From DATNPH01 sp036703315 (GTDB lineage Bacteria > Cyanobacteriota > Cyanobacteriia > Cyanobacteriales > Coleofasciculaceae): a stretch of 24,007 nucleotides of DNA. Under the pieces are notes generated by a model, which saw nothing but the letters and a program-made list of their open reading frames with translations, ran no database searches and had not been told where the DNA came from. A program made the position numbers and the translations under genes. This document shows positions 14,433 to 22,490 of this stretch, one piece after another; within the stretch, counting starts at the first letter, position 1; each line of letters opens with the position of its first letter. The stretch spans positions 1 to 24,007 of the forward strand of contig DATNPH010000086.1 of the NCBI GenBank assembly GCA_036703315.1, written 5' to 3'.

Positions 14433-15938
14433 TTACTGACGGGTGTAGCGATGCTTCACCCCAATGGGAAAATACTCTGCGTCACCCATTGGCGCTAACA
14501 TCACCTGCGGCATCTGGTATTCAGCTGGGACGTAATTGGCAAACTCGCTGTTAAGCCGCAGCAACTCAGAGAGGATAGAAGATGCGATCGCGTCCCGTTT
14601 CTGTTCACTCCCTTCCACCCCAGGCGCTAACTCCACAACAACCGATAGATACCGATTCTTGTCTGCATCTTCCTTAATCTGGAGGACGAACTTACCCGTC
14701 ACCCACTCTCTAATCGTCGGTTGCTCTAACCCTACCGTCACATTTTCTGGATAGATATTCGCCCCGAAGTAAGAAACCGTAAAGTTGGAGCGTCCAAAAA
14801 CATAAACAAACGGCAACGAATGAATCCCTCTTTCTCCTTCCTGCTGCAATGCCGCCAGTGGGTCAAATCCCCAGTCTGCCAGGAACTTGAGCATTCCCTC
14901 GTAAGAAATTAGCCCTCCGTTATCTGAAATGTGATAACGCACTAAGGGAATGCCATTGTCTCCCGAAAACAGCAGCGTACCCTCATGCACTTCAAAGAAG
15001 CGGCTGAGTGGATCATACTGTGCCAAGGTAGGTAAGCGCGATTCTCCAAACAGGGTACGAGCTGCTTCTGGATGCTCTGCTAAGAACCGACGGATGCAGA
15101 TACTTAATGGTGTTTCATTGCCCAACACTCCGGCATCTGCTGTTCCATAAAGTGAGGCTGAATCATAACAGGGGTTTTTTGAGCCAACGCGATCGCCAAC
15201 TAGACTACGCCACTCTTCGCTGAAAACTTCCCCAGCCATAACTAACTTAATCTGATATCGCGACCACTCCACACCGCGAGCAATGCCACTATCTATAACA
15301 TCCTTCAGAAACGGCGGATATCCTAGCAACACCACCTGCTCAAACGCCGTACCCAATTCCTGTACAACTCGAAATATCTCTTCTTTGTTATTACCCGGAG
15401 TAATAACGGTAACGGGATAACCCTTACTAGCAAGATAGCGGCAGCAATTTGTTGTGTACATCCCGCCTACCCAAGTTCCCAAGGTAAAGCAGATCACAGC
15501 TAACGTGCGGCGGGTGTCGGCATAAAAGCTATCGTGGAATATCTGCTCAAAGCGTGTGGCAATCTGGAGTTCGTCTGTAAAGAAGCGGGGCCAAAAAGTC
15601 GGCTTACCTGTGGAACCCGACGAAACAGCAATCAAGTCACAGGTTGCCAGTTCTCCATTGCGGCACAAGTCAGCTAGCGGGTAACACGAATGGTAGTTAG
15701 CTTTAGTGATGAGCGGAAGTTTTGCGAAATCCTCAAAGGTTTCAATGGATTTATAGGATATTCCCTGTTGTTTCAAAAAATCTTTGTAAGCAGGTATATG
15801 AGCGGCAACATCATGAAACAATGCTAAGACAGCTGATTCTGGAGAGGTCGTTTGATGCCGTGCCAGTTGAGTCTCAAACGGTGTTGTTAGGAACTCCTGA
15901 AACACCGTAATTGCCCGATGACGTTGTTGTTCCTGCAT
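14433..15938 (-). CDS. Phenylacetate-CoA-ligase-like adenylate-forming enzyme
   Basis: 501 aa from ATG 15938. Adenylating-enzyme motifs: the phosphate-binding loop VSSGSTGKPT (105-114), SLYGTADAG (262-270) matching the aromatic-residue motif, and RYHISDNGG, which contains the conserved Asp region before the hinge. The length and PaaK-like N-terminus (HIPAYKDFLKQQG, LPLITKANYH) place it in the phenylacetate-CoA ligase branch. Such enzymes activate a carboxylic acid with ATP and usually transfer it to CoA. No phenylacetate-catabolism gene is nearby, so the acid is unknown and the role may be in secondary metabolism. A truncated paralogue stump lies downstream, so a tandem pair once existed. It is divergent from kinase K2 across a 195-bp spacer. 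Confidence 0.88.
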   Translation of the reverse strand: MQEQQRHRAITVFQEFLTTPFETQLARHQTTSPESAVLALFHDVAAHIPAYKDFLKQQGISYKSIETFEDFAKLPLITKANYHSCYPLADLCRNGELATCDLIAVSSGSTGKPTFWPRFFTDELQIATRFEQIFHDSFYADTRRTLAVICFTLGTWVGGMYTTNCCRYLASKGYPVTVITPGNNKEEIFRVVQELGTAFEQVVLLGYPPFLKDVIDSGIARGVEWSRYQIKLVMAGEVFSEEWRSLVGDRVGSKNPCYDSASLYGTADAGVLGNETPLSICIRRFLAEHPEAARTLFGESRLPTLAQYDPLSRFFEVHEGTLLFSGDNGIPLVRYHISDNGGLISYEGMLKFLADWGFDPLAALQQEGERGIHSLPFVYVFGRSNFTVSYFGANIYPENVTVGLEQPTIREWVTGKFVLQIKEDADKNRYLSVVVELAPGVEGSEQKRDAIASSILSELLRLNSEFANYVPAEYQMPQVMLAPMGDAEYFPIGVKHRYTRQ

Positions 15939-16099
15939 GTTCCCGACCCGTTGAGTTAAAAATTACGATTAAGATACTGGAAATTCGCTCTGTGTTGCAA
16001 TTACTCCCAAACAGCCTTAATTCATCGTTAGTAAGCTGTTGTGCATTGAATCAGCAGACAGAAAGCATCTTAGCTGCTCTCTGCAATTGGGTTCCCCCA

Positions 16100-16127
16100 T
16101 TTTGACTTTTGACTTTTGACTTTTGAC
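16100..16127. repeat. Four exact TTTTGAC heptamers directly before kinase K2
   Basis: TTTTGAC is repeated at 16100, 16107, 16114 and 16121 and ends 6 nt before ATG 16134. It therefore covers the place where a ribosome-binding site would be; no purine-rich site is present. A degenerate version (GACCTTTTGATTTTTTAC) precedes kinase K3. Confidence 0.8.
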
Positions 16128-16133
16128 TTACTT

Positions 16134-17648
16134 ATGATCCCCCTTTATTGCAGTCAAGGCCACAAAAATGCCCTCAGTAGCCGCTTTTGCAAAGACTGTG
16201 GTCAACAACTCCCGCTTGCGGTGGGGACAGTTTTAGAAAAGCGCTATCGGATTGTGAGCCATCTGGGGCAGGGGGGCTTTGGACGTACCTATTTAGCCGA
16301 AGCGTTGCACCGCTTCAACGAACGCTGTGTTTTGAAGGAATTTGCGCCCCAAGTGCAAAGCCTTCCTGAGTTGGAAAAAGCTAAGGAATTGTTTGAACGG
16401 GAAGCTGGGGCACTTCATAAGCTTCACCATCCTCAACTGCCGGGATTTTTGGAGTTATTCCAAGCGGATATGGGAGGTGGCGTTGGCTGTCTGTTCTTGG
16501 TGCAAGATTATGTGGAGGGTCAAACCTGTTTCGACTTGTTCAAGTCCGGGAAGCAGTTGAGCGAGGCAGAAGTGACACAGCTATTGTGTCAAATGCTATC
16601 AGTACTTTCGTATATTCACTCTAAAGGAGTGATTCATCGCGATATCTCTCCAGATAACATCATTATCCGAAAATCAGACCATCTGCCTGTCTTGATTGAC
16701 TTTGGTGGCGTCAAGCAAATTGCGGCAACAGCTGTTTCAAAATTTACTAATACTGGATTAATAGAAACCCGGTTGGGCAAGAAGGAATATGCCCCAGAGG
16801 AACAGATACGGAAGGGGCAAGTGTTTGTCAGCAGTGACTTGTACAGCCTAGCGATAACAGCACTTGTCTTGCTAACAGGCAAAGAGCCTCCAGATTTATA
16901 TGACAGCTATAAAGGGGTTTGGCGCTGGAGAAAAGTCATTAAAGTGAGCCGTCAACTAGAAGCTGTATTAAAGAAAATGTTGGCTCATAAACCAGGCGAT
17001 CGCTTTTCATCTGCTGATGATGTACTCCAAGCTCTCTCAAAGATAGCGCGGACAAACACCTACCTCTCTCAACGGCAAACCAATACAGTTTCTCCCAACG
17101 TCAACCCAACTCCCCTGTCACTTACCTCGAACGGCAACTCCCAAGTGCATACACTGGTGGTTGCTCCGGGTAAACCTGCTCCCATTGCGATCGCACCCGC
17201 TTATCCTGCTCCTAACCCCATCGCCGTAAACTCAAATAATCCAGTTATTCAGAAACCCCCTCAAATTCTCAACTGGTTTGGCTCATTGGCGATCAAGCTA
17301 GCCGTTGGTGCAGGCTTGGTTTTAGTGACTGGATTTACAGGTTGGGCTGTGATGAGTTCAGTGATACGTTCAACACAGGTCAGTTCTGTGGGAGTGCGAT
17401 CGTCTAGTAACAAGCCTACTGATGCCCCCAGTTCCGCAGAAAAGAACCAGGTGGAGAAACTTATGAGTCGCCGTCAATCTTTAGGCATTGACGAAGCGAC
17501 ATTTAACGAGCAAGTGAATAAGCGCTTTTATGGCAAACACCCAGAATTAAATGGACGCCCACTAACAACTAAACCAGAAGATGCGGCTTTACGAAAGGAG
17601 TGGTATAAGATTGCTGAGGAGTTCCTAGCTAAAACTCCACGCCGTTGA
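16134..17648 (+). CDS. Zinc-ribbon Ser/Thr protein kinase (K2), membrane-anchored
   Basis: 504 aa from ATG 16134. The zinc ribbon is C-x3-H-x8-C-x2-C (Cys6, His10, Cys19, Cys22), so a His replaces one Cys. The kinase domain spans about 38-305: loop GQGGFGRT (45-52), Lys68 in VLKEF, catalytic loop HRDISPDN (168-175) with Asp170 and Asn175, DFG at 189-191, and YAPEEQ. The usual HRDxK lysine is Ser172. A Pro/Asn-rich linker (about 310-375) is followed by one transmembrane helix (about 383-411) and a short exterior part (446-498) with a ~55-residue module (NKRFYGKHPELNGRP, KPEDAALRKEW). The kinase faces the cytosol and the module faces the periplasm. The upstream TTG frame extension to 16116 is repeat-derived and was not used. 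K3 is a close paralogue. Confidence 0.92.
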   Translation: MIPLYCSQGHKNALSSRFCKDCGQQLPLAVGTVLEKRYRIVSHLGQGGFGRTYLAEALHRFNERCVLKEFAPQVQSLPELEKAKELFEREAGALHKLHHPQLPGFLELFQADMGGGVGCLFLVQDYVEGQTCFDLFKSGKQLSEAEVTQLLCQMLSVLSYIHSKGVIHRDISPDNIIIRKSDHLPVLIDFGGVKQIAATAVSKFTNTGLIETRLGKKEYAPEEQIRKGQVFVSSDLYSLAITALVLLTGKEPPDLYDSYKGVWRWRKVIKVSRQLEAVLKKMLAHKPGDRFSSADDVLQALSKIARTNTYLSQRQTNTVSPNVNPTPLSLTSNGNSQVHTLVVAPGKPAPIAIAPAYPAPNPIAVNSNNPVIQKPPQILNWFGSLAIKLAVGAGLVLVTGFTGWAVMSSVIRSTQVSSVGVRSSSNKPTDAPSSAEKNQVEKLMSRRQSLGIDEATFNEQVNKRFYGKHPELNGRPLTTKPEDAALRKEWYKIAEEFLAKTPRR

Positions 17649-17758
17649 AACAGCAGGATTTATAGACAAGGAAATTTAAGGATTCCACTCATCGCCGCCT
17701 GGGCTTTCTGCTTCTACAAGTCGGCTTACGTTGCTGCAATAATTGTCTTGAAGATGTC

Positions 17759-18241
17759 ATGGTGATGAAACAACTGCTCTTGTTTCTGTGTAGTGCCTCG
17801 ATCGCGATTACTCCAATGTTGGTACGCTCGGCTTCTGCTGATAATAGGGCTACACAAGAAGGATGGCGACAGCCATACAGTCCTACCCGTCTCGAATGGC
17901 TTGTTGTGAAGCTAACCTCTGATAGAAAGCCGTGTGTAGGTCGTGAAGTTGATGGAAAGCCTAGCTGGGTCGCATTTTACGAATGGTCACAACTTAGTGA
18001 TGACGAGGTGATACTAACTGTAAGAGCCAATCGTGATGATCTTAAATACTGCGCCTCTTTAGCTTTCGATGAGCTGCAAGCCCAATCTGCTAAATTTCAA
18101 CTCAATCCACCAACAGTAGAACTGAAACATATCTTACTGGGGAGTAGCACTCCTACTACTATAGTTTGGACGTGTTCTGTGCCAGCAAAGATAGATAAAA
18201 ACACTTTTGTGGACTTTGAACGTGTCTGCCGAGTCAAGTAG
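17759..18241 (+). CDS. Small secreted protein of unknown function (160 aa)
   Basis: ATG 17759, or ATG 17765 two codons later, which gives the cleaner signal peptide (KQLLLFLCSASIAITPMLV, then RSASA before DNRATQ). The mature part of about 133 residues contains four Cys (KPCVG, LKYCAS, WTCSVP, RVCRVK), enough for two disulfides, and no recognised domain. It begins 110 bp after kinase K2 and could share its transcript, but no family link to phosphorylation is visible. It is convergent with the membrane protein at 18293-18712. Confidence 0.7.
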   Translation: MVMKQLLLFLCSASIAITPMLVRSASADNRATQEGWRQPYSPTRLEWLVVKLTSDRKPCVGREVDGKPSWVAFYEWSQLSDDEVILTVRANRDDLKYCASLAFDELQAQSAKFQLNPPTVELKHILLGSSTPTTIVWTCSVPAKIDKNTFVDFERVCRVK

Positions 18242-18292
18242 GTTATCTACAAGGATAGAAGCTGAACTATCGAGTAAAAAAGCTCGGTCTTA

Positions 18293-18712
18293 TTAAACCG
18301 CATCTCGATTGAAATAAGCTTTCACGGACTTGTCTAACGTCATCGCATACAAGCCCAAACTCGTCAAACCCAGAGTTAGAAACCTTCCAAAAGTCTGTCC
18401 GGTTCGAAATGCCTCGCTCACATTTTTATTGTCTAAGCTTCTGGACATAGTAAGTTGGCTAAGAAAAATTAATGCAAAAATGATGATTGAGGATAGTCTT
18501 GCCCACTTTAATCTTTTTAACAATCCAATTCCAGAAGCTATGAAAAGACTAGCCATTCCCAAGGAAAATACCAATATGATGATCAGTTGAGGGAACGGTA
18601 TTGGAGAAGGAGAAAAGACTAATACTGGCAGTACAGGGAGAATTGTTAGAACTGCCATTAGGAACAGGTAGGTAGATGCAAAAACAATGAGTCTGGGTTT
18701 CTTGGTTGACAT
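18293..18712 (-). CDS. Small four-helix membrane protein (139 aa)
   Basis: Start chosen at ATG 18712 because GGAGGAG (18716-18722) lies 3 nt upstream; an ATG at 18727 would add five residues (MLEEH) but would put that ribosome-binding site inside the gene. Four hydrophobic segments are visible: VFASTYLFLMAVLTILPVL, LIIILVFSLGMASLFIASGI, SSIIIFALIFLSQ and FGRFLTLGLTSLGLYAMTL. It has a basic N-terminus and a polar loop (SRSLDNKNVSEAFRTGQT) before the last segment. No family is recognised. It lies convergent to the secreted protein upstream. Confidence 0.7.
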   Translation of the reverse strand: MSTKKPRLIVFASTYLFLMAVLTILPVLPVLVFSPSPIPFPQLIIILVFSLGMASLFIASGIGLLKRLKWARLSSIIIFALIFLSQLTMSRSLDNKNVSEAFRTGQTFGRFLTLGLTSLGLYAMTLDKSVKAYFNRDAV

Positions 18713-18964
18713 GTGCTCCTCCAACATGGCTACTTGATCAGATTGTCGTTTATCTATGAAAATTCCAGGCGTTTTCTTAAATCAAACTCAATCTATTTCT
18801 GGAGGAGTTGAGCTTATGCAGTCAATACTTTTTTTACTAAAGTGTCTCCAGAGGTGACCACAATTTTGACCAAAAAAGGCGGAAGGGAGAAGGCAGAGGG
18901 CTTTTATGTTTATTTTGATGCCCTCTCCTTGTTCCTTCCAGCGACCGATAGGGAGCAAGGGTTT

Positions 18965-18998
18965 CAAGCCCCCTCCAAATCGAAGATTTGGAGGCTTG
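18965..18998. repeat. Strong hairpin
   Basis: CCTCCAAATC (18972-18981) pairs perfectly with GATTTGGAGG (18985-18994) around GAA. CAAG (18965-18968) and CTTG (18995-18998) extend the stem past a CCC bulge. Both flanking genes point away from it, so it is not an obvious terminator and may be a spacer repeat. Confidence 0.5.
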
Positions 18999-19051
18999 CA
19001 ATTGGGATTCGTCTTAATCCCTTGCCAATTGCTCTATAAAAGCCTTCCCTC

Positions 19052-19072
19052 TTCTGCCTTCTGCCTTCTGCC
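19052..19072. repeat. Inverted copy of the GGCAGAA heptamer repeat
   Basis: Three exact TTCTGCC units at 19052, 19059 and 19066, the reverse complement of the three GGCAGAA units at 8801-8821. Degenerate units (GGAAGGGAGAAGGCAGAGGGC) also occur near 18881. Confidence 0.65.
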
Positions 19073-19266
19073 TTCTTCAAATGACGATTTGACCATCTAG
19101 CGCAGGCTTGCAGAAGCAAGTGACCCGCTTACAAGCGGTTGGACATCACTACTGAGCTAGACAACTGGGTTGCGGCACCACTTTGGCGTTGAGGCATTAC
19201 GGCGGCAGCTATTGATCAGGCGATCGCTGATGCCTTTGATCAGCTTGGACTATCCACCCTTTAATT

Positions 19267-19360
19267 TTAGGACTTACGCATAGCCTCTATTCGTAGGGTG
19301 GACATAGCCCACCCTCACGCTATAGGCAGTGCCTAAAGGCTCGATTTGCGTAAGTCCTGA
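19267..19360. mobile_element. MITE-like element with 12-bp terminal inverted repeats
   Basis: AGGACTTACGCA (19269-19280) and TGCGTAAGTCCT (19347-19358) are perfect inverted repeats bounding about 90 bp with no coding capacity. Inside, AGGGTGG (19295-19301) pairs with CCACCCT (19309-19315). This fits a small non-autonomous element mobilised in trans by a transposase elsewhere. No clear target-site duplication is seen. Confidence 0.55.
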
Positions 19361-19548
19361 ATTGAAGAATGAAAATTTCTCTGTTACTCTACTCCATACT
19401 CTCTCCGGACTTCGTCTCGCTACGCTAACACTAAAGCTCTGGTCACCACTCCTGATTTCGGGGCGATCGCACTGAAACAGAAGATAAAGTATGAATGATC
19501 GAAAATGGATTAGTTTGACCTTTTGATTTTTTACTTCTGAACTTCCGC

Positions 19549-21669
19549 ATGATGCCTCTCTATTGCAGCAAACGACATGAAAATCCCCCTGATGGTCGGT
19601 TTTGTCTCCAGTGTGGGGAAAAGCTGGCGCTGCTTGGGGGTCAAGGCATCTATCCGGGGCTTGTATTGAGCGATCGCTACCGTATTGTCCATGAGTTAGG
19701 ACACGGTGGCTTTGGACGCACTTATCTAGCAGAAGATCTCAATCGCTTCAATGAAACCTGTGTTTTAAAGGAATTTGCCCCTCAAGTTCAAGGTACTTAC
19801 GCCCTCCAAAAGGCAGAAGAGCTCTTTTCCAGAGAAGCGGGTGTTCTCTATAAGCTGCAACACCCTCAAATCCCCAAGTTCCGAGAGCTATTCCGGGTCA
19901 AACACCAGGACAAAGGATATCTATTCTTAGTCCAGGATTTTGTAGAGGGACAGACGTACCGCGCCATACTTGATGCTCGGAAACATCAGGGACTACAGTT
20001 CAACGAAGCCGAAGTCACTCAACTGATGCTGCAAATCCTACCGATTTTGCAGTATATCCACTCGCAGGGTGTGATTCATCGCGATATTGCTCCAGATAAT
20101 CTAATTTTGCGTAGCACGGATAGGCTGCCTGTACTAATTGACTTTGGAGGCGTTAAGCAACTGGCGGCAACCGTCGCATCCCAGGTGATGGCGTCACAGG
20201 GTGCGGCTGGAATATCTCCCATTGCCACTCGGTTGGGTAAGGTAGGCTATGCTCCCCCAGACCAGATGCAAGGGGGAATTGTCCATCCTCACAGCGATTT
20301 GTACGCCCTAGCCGCAACGGTATTGGTGTTACTTACGGGTAAGGAACCGCAGCAGTTAATTGACCCTCATACGCTGAGGTGGGACTGGCGGCGGCAGGTC
20401 AACCTCAGCCCAACCCTAGGGGGCGTCCTTGAGAAAATGCTCCAGCCCTACCCTAACGCTCGCTTTCCCCACGCGGGTGATGTGCTGGAAGCCCTCACGA
20501 CAACGCCAGCCCCCGTCGCCTATCCGCCAACACTACCACCCTTACATAGGACACAAGCCACTCTAGCCGTTGCTCCTCCCCCAGTAGCGGTTGTCAACTC
20601 ACCCTCTTCCACAGCAGTTGGAACACCATCGCCCAGTTCAAGGGGAAATAAGTCTTTGGGCTTGTTGGGGAAAATTCTGCTAGTACTTGGATTAATTGTC
20701 GTTGCCGGTGGGCTTGGCTGGTTGGCTGGCAATTATTGGCTGCGCTCCCAAACAAAATCTGCGTCAATTAAGCCGCAACCTACGGCGAGTGCTCCAGTTG
20801 TCTCGCCGACGCAGGAGCCGGAACCAGAGGCATCACCACAGTTTTCTGCCGAAGAGCTACGGCGTAAGGAAGCTCTTCAGCAGCGTCGCGTCGCTCTGGA
20901 CATTCGCTATAGCTTCTACGCTGACTTAGTAAATGAGGAGTTTTGGACTCAGTATCCTGAGCAACGAGGACGCACCCTAGGCACAGGACCAGAAGATAGT
21001 GTTACCAGAGCGCAGTGGGATGCGATCGCGTTTGATGTGCTCAAGCAACTAGATCAGGCGAATTTGAGTGAAGCGTCGCGTCGGCAGTTGGGAAGCTTTC
21101 GGGATGCTGACTTAACGCGTGCCAAAGCCCAAGCCAATCAGTTACGCGTCAGTAGTCGCGCTCTTTATGATCTGGCAGATGCAAAGTTCTTTCAGGCGTT
21201 TCCTCAGCAGCAGGGTAAGCAGTTTCTCAACAAGCCGATTGGTCAAGTATGGCAAGCTATGGTCTTCGAGGCGCTCAATGGGGTAAAAACTGGAAATGCC
21301 TTTGGGCGAATTGTATTTGACCCAGGACGGACAAGCAAACAGGTCAGCGGTACCTTAAAGCCAGGAGAAGGCAAAGCCTTCATTGCCAGTCTTTCTGCTA
21401 ATCAGGTCATGAATGTAAGACTTTCTACTGCCCAGAAAGCATTGTTCTCCGTCTATACTCCTAGTGGTAAGACGACGATACTCACAGACTCACGCGATCG
21501 TACCTGGTCAGGGCAACTACCAGAATCCGGGTTTTATGAGTTTGTAGTGGTTTCCGATGCATCTGAACCAATTAGTTATCAACTCGATCTCACCGTTGAA
21601 AACTCACCACCACCTCAACCCTTACCCTCAACATCACCTCAGCCTTCGCCAGTTCAATCAGCTGGGTAA
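19549..21669 (+). CDS. Zinc-ribbon Ser/Thr protein kinase (K3), membrane-anchored with a long exterior part
   Basis: 706 aa from ATG 19549 (a second ATG follows directly). The zinc ribbon is C-x3-H-x8-C-x2-C (Cys6, His10, Cys19, Cys22), the same as K2. Kinase domain about 44-315: GHGGFGRT (51-58), Lys74, HRDIAPDN (177-184; Asp179, Asn184, Ala181 where Lys is usual), DFG (198-200), YAPPDQ. A Pro/Ala/Ser linker (318-368) leads to one transmembrane helix (about 370-395). Outside are two copies of a ~50-residue module, A (446-501, VNEEFWTQYPEQRGR, GPEDSVTRAQW) and B (531-576, ALYDLADAKFFQAFPQQQGK), then a beta-rich domain (about 583-684) resembling bacterial pre-peptidase C-terminal domains, and a Pro/Ser tail. 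It is probably a receptor-type kinase sensing an envelope signal. No Shine-Dalgarno is visible. Confidence 0.92.
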   Translation: MMPLYCSKRHENPPDGRFCLQCGEKLALLGGQGIYPGLVLSDRYRIVHELGHGGFGRTYLAEDLNRFNETCVLKEFAPQVQGTYALQKAEELFSREAGVLYKLQHPQIPKFRELFRVKHQDKGYLFLVQDFVEGQTYRAILDARKHQGLQFNEAEVTQLMLQILPILQYIHSQGVIHRDIAPDNLILRSTDRLPVLIDFGGVKQLAATVASQVMASQGAAGISPIATRLGKVGYAPPDQMQGGIVHPHSDLYALAATVLVLLTGKEPQQLIDPHTLRWDWRRQVNLSPTLGGVLEKMLQPYPNARFPHAGDVLEALTTTPAPVAYPPTLPPLHRTQATLAVAPPPVAVVNSPSSTAVGTPSPSSRGNKSLGLLGKILLVLGLIVVAGGLGWLAGNYWLRSQTKSASIKPQPTASAPVVSPTQEPEPEASPQFSAEELRRKEALQQRRVALDIRYSFYADLVNEEFWTQYPEQRGRTLGTGPEDSVTRAQWDAIAFDVLKQLDQANLSEASRRQLGSFRDADLTRAKAQANQLRVSSRALYDLADAKFFQAFPQQQGKQFLNKPIGQVWQAMVFEALNGVKTGNAFGRIVFDPGRTSKQVSGTLKPGEGKAFIASLSANQVMNVRLSTAQKALFSVYTPSGKTTILTDSRDRTWSGQLPESGFYEFVVVSDASEPISYQLDLTVENSPPPQPLPSTSPQPSPVQSAG

Positions 21670-21886
21670 TGAGTAGTGCCGCTCCCTGATGTGCATAAAA
21701 CATTGCATAATCTTCTCCTCCAGCCTCCCCAGCCTCTCCAAAAAGCAACTTGAATGCCGATTAGCTTACACACTTACACACAGCGGTGTCACCCTAGTAC
21801 TTAGGGCATAAGCACATGGAGGGAAGTAGTTAGTCCTCATATTTGCTTTTCTAAAAGAAAGGCGGGCATTTTAGGAGAACTTTTAG
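21670..21886 (+). other. Spacer with a short hairpin
   Basis: CCCTA (21792-21796) and TAGGG (21802-21806) form a 5-bp stem. No ORF or clear promoter is seen. The last part carries the AGGAG at 21873-21877 for the next gene. Confidence 0.3.
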
Positions 21887-22075
21887 ATGGACAACAAAAC
21901 TACTTCTAAACTACAAAAAGATGTTGCTACAGGAGTAAACATCACTTTGTCTTCTGTGATTGTTACTATTCTTGTTGCTTTTCTTGCTGGTACTATGATG
22001 GGCAGCTCTGCTCGTCAATTATTTGTCACAATGTTTAGCCCCGATGTAGTAGTGCTACCAAACACAGATAAATGA
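21887..22075 (+). CDS. Small single-pass membrane protein (62 aa)
   Basis: ATG preceded by AGGAG at 21873-21877 (9 nt spacing). A polar N-terminus (DNKTTSKLQKDVATG) is followed by one hydrophobic helix at about 19-39 (ITLSSVIVTILVAFLAGTMMG) and a short tail with no Cys. The good ribosome-binding site and balanced composition support a real gene. The family is unknown. A weak GTAG/CTAC hairpin with a T-run follows the stop at 22076-22096 and may terminate it. Confidence 0.6.
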   Translation: MDNKTTSKLQKDVATGVNITLSSVIVTILVAFLAGTMMGSSARQLFVTMFSPDVVVLPNTDK

Positions 22076-22490
22076 GTGGTAGTTAGCTACTTTTTAATAC
22101 AATGACCTCAACATTCAGAGGGTTATTGACCAATAATTCATTTATAAAGAATCTAAACAAAATTACCTCTCCCAACTTCTTCCCTAAACCTATTGCAAAA
22201 ATACAAAAACAACCTTCTAACCCCTCTCCTGTTTCAGGTAGAGGGAATCCCTTCTTCTGGCTTCCCCTAAGTAAGGGGGATTGAGGAGGTCAATTTTATT
22301 AATCCGGGTAGCCACTGTTTCAACAACTTTATAATCTGTGCCAATTGGTATTGGATTGATGGGTGCATTGTTACCAAATTTAACAGGAGATTGCTTCACT
22401 AATATCAAGAGAAGTGATGATATAGAATAGTATGTAGCGCCTCGACTCACTAACGCCTTGACAGGAAAAACTAGGAAATTCGGACAAGTT
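22076..22490. other. Spacer with palindromic repeats
   Basis: No supported gene. It holds the two hairpins at 22222-22278. On the minus strand, about 22300-22400 reads APINPIPIGTDYKVVETVA, which may be a relic, but the ORF containing it ends in translation of the hairpins. The region also provides the leader of the S4 gene. Confidence 0.5.
22222..22278. repeat. Pair of spacer hairpins
   Basis: CCCTCT-CCTG (22222-22231) pairs with CAGG-T-AGAGGG (22235-22245) with one bulged T, and CCCCT (22264-22268) pairs with AGGGG (22274-22278). From memory, CCCTCTCC/GGAGAGGG and CCCCTTA/TAAGGGG spacer hairpins are frequent in cyanobacteria. They may also act as a terminator for the small membrane protein gene. 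Confidence 0.5.

Larger units (their letters stand above)
18713..19548. other. Repeat-rich spacer between the small membrane protein and kinase K3
   Basis: 836 bp with no gene I can support. It contains a strong hairpin (18965-18998), GGCAGAA-type heptamers in inverted orientation (19052-19072), HIP1 sites near 19220 and 19463, and a MITE-like element (19267-19360). Before the latter, 19195-19264 reads AIDQAIADAFDQLGLSTL and then a stop on the plus strand, possibly another gene relic, but with a stop only a few codons upstream. Open frames at 18842-19100 are translations of repeats. Confidence 0.6.

Noticed and set aside
15911..16105. 64-aa plus-strand ORF in the K2 upstream region
   Set aside because: It overlaps the 5' end of the ligase gene on the other strand and runs towards the heptamer repeat. 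No coding character or ribosome-binding site.
18842..19100. Two overlapping plus-strand ORFs (65 and 64 aa)
   Set aside because: They read through heptamer repeats and the hairpin at 18965-18998 in two frames, with low-complexity, non-protein-like products.
19195..19264. Plus-strand stretch reading AIDQAIADAFDQLGLSTL before a stop
   Set aside because: An in-frame stop lies only a few codons upstream and it overlaps a HIP1 site. It could be a relic, but it is too short to call.
22217..22450. 77-aa minus-strand ORF
   Set aside because: Its C-terminal third is translation of the palindromic spacer repeats at 22222-22278, and it has no ribosome-binding site. The middle part might be a relic but cannot be supported.
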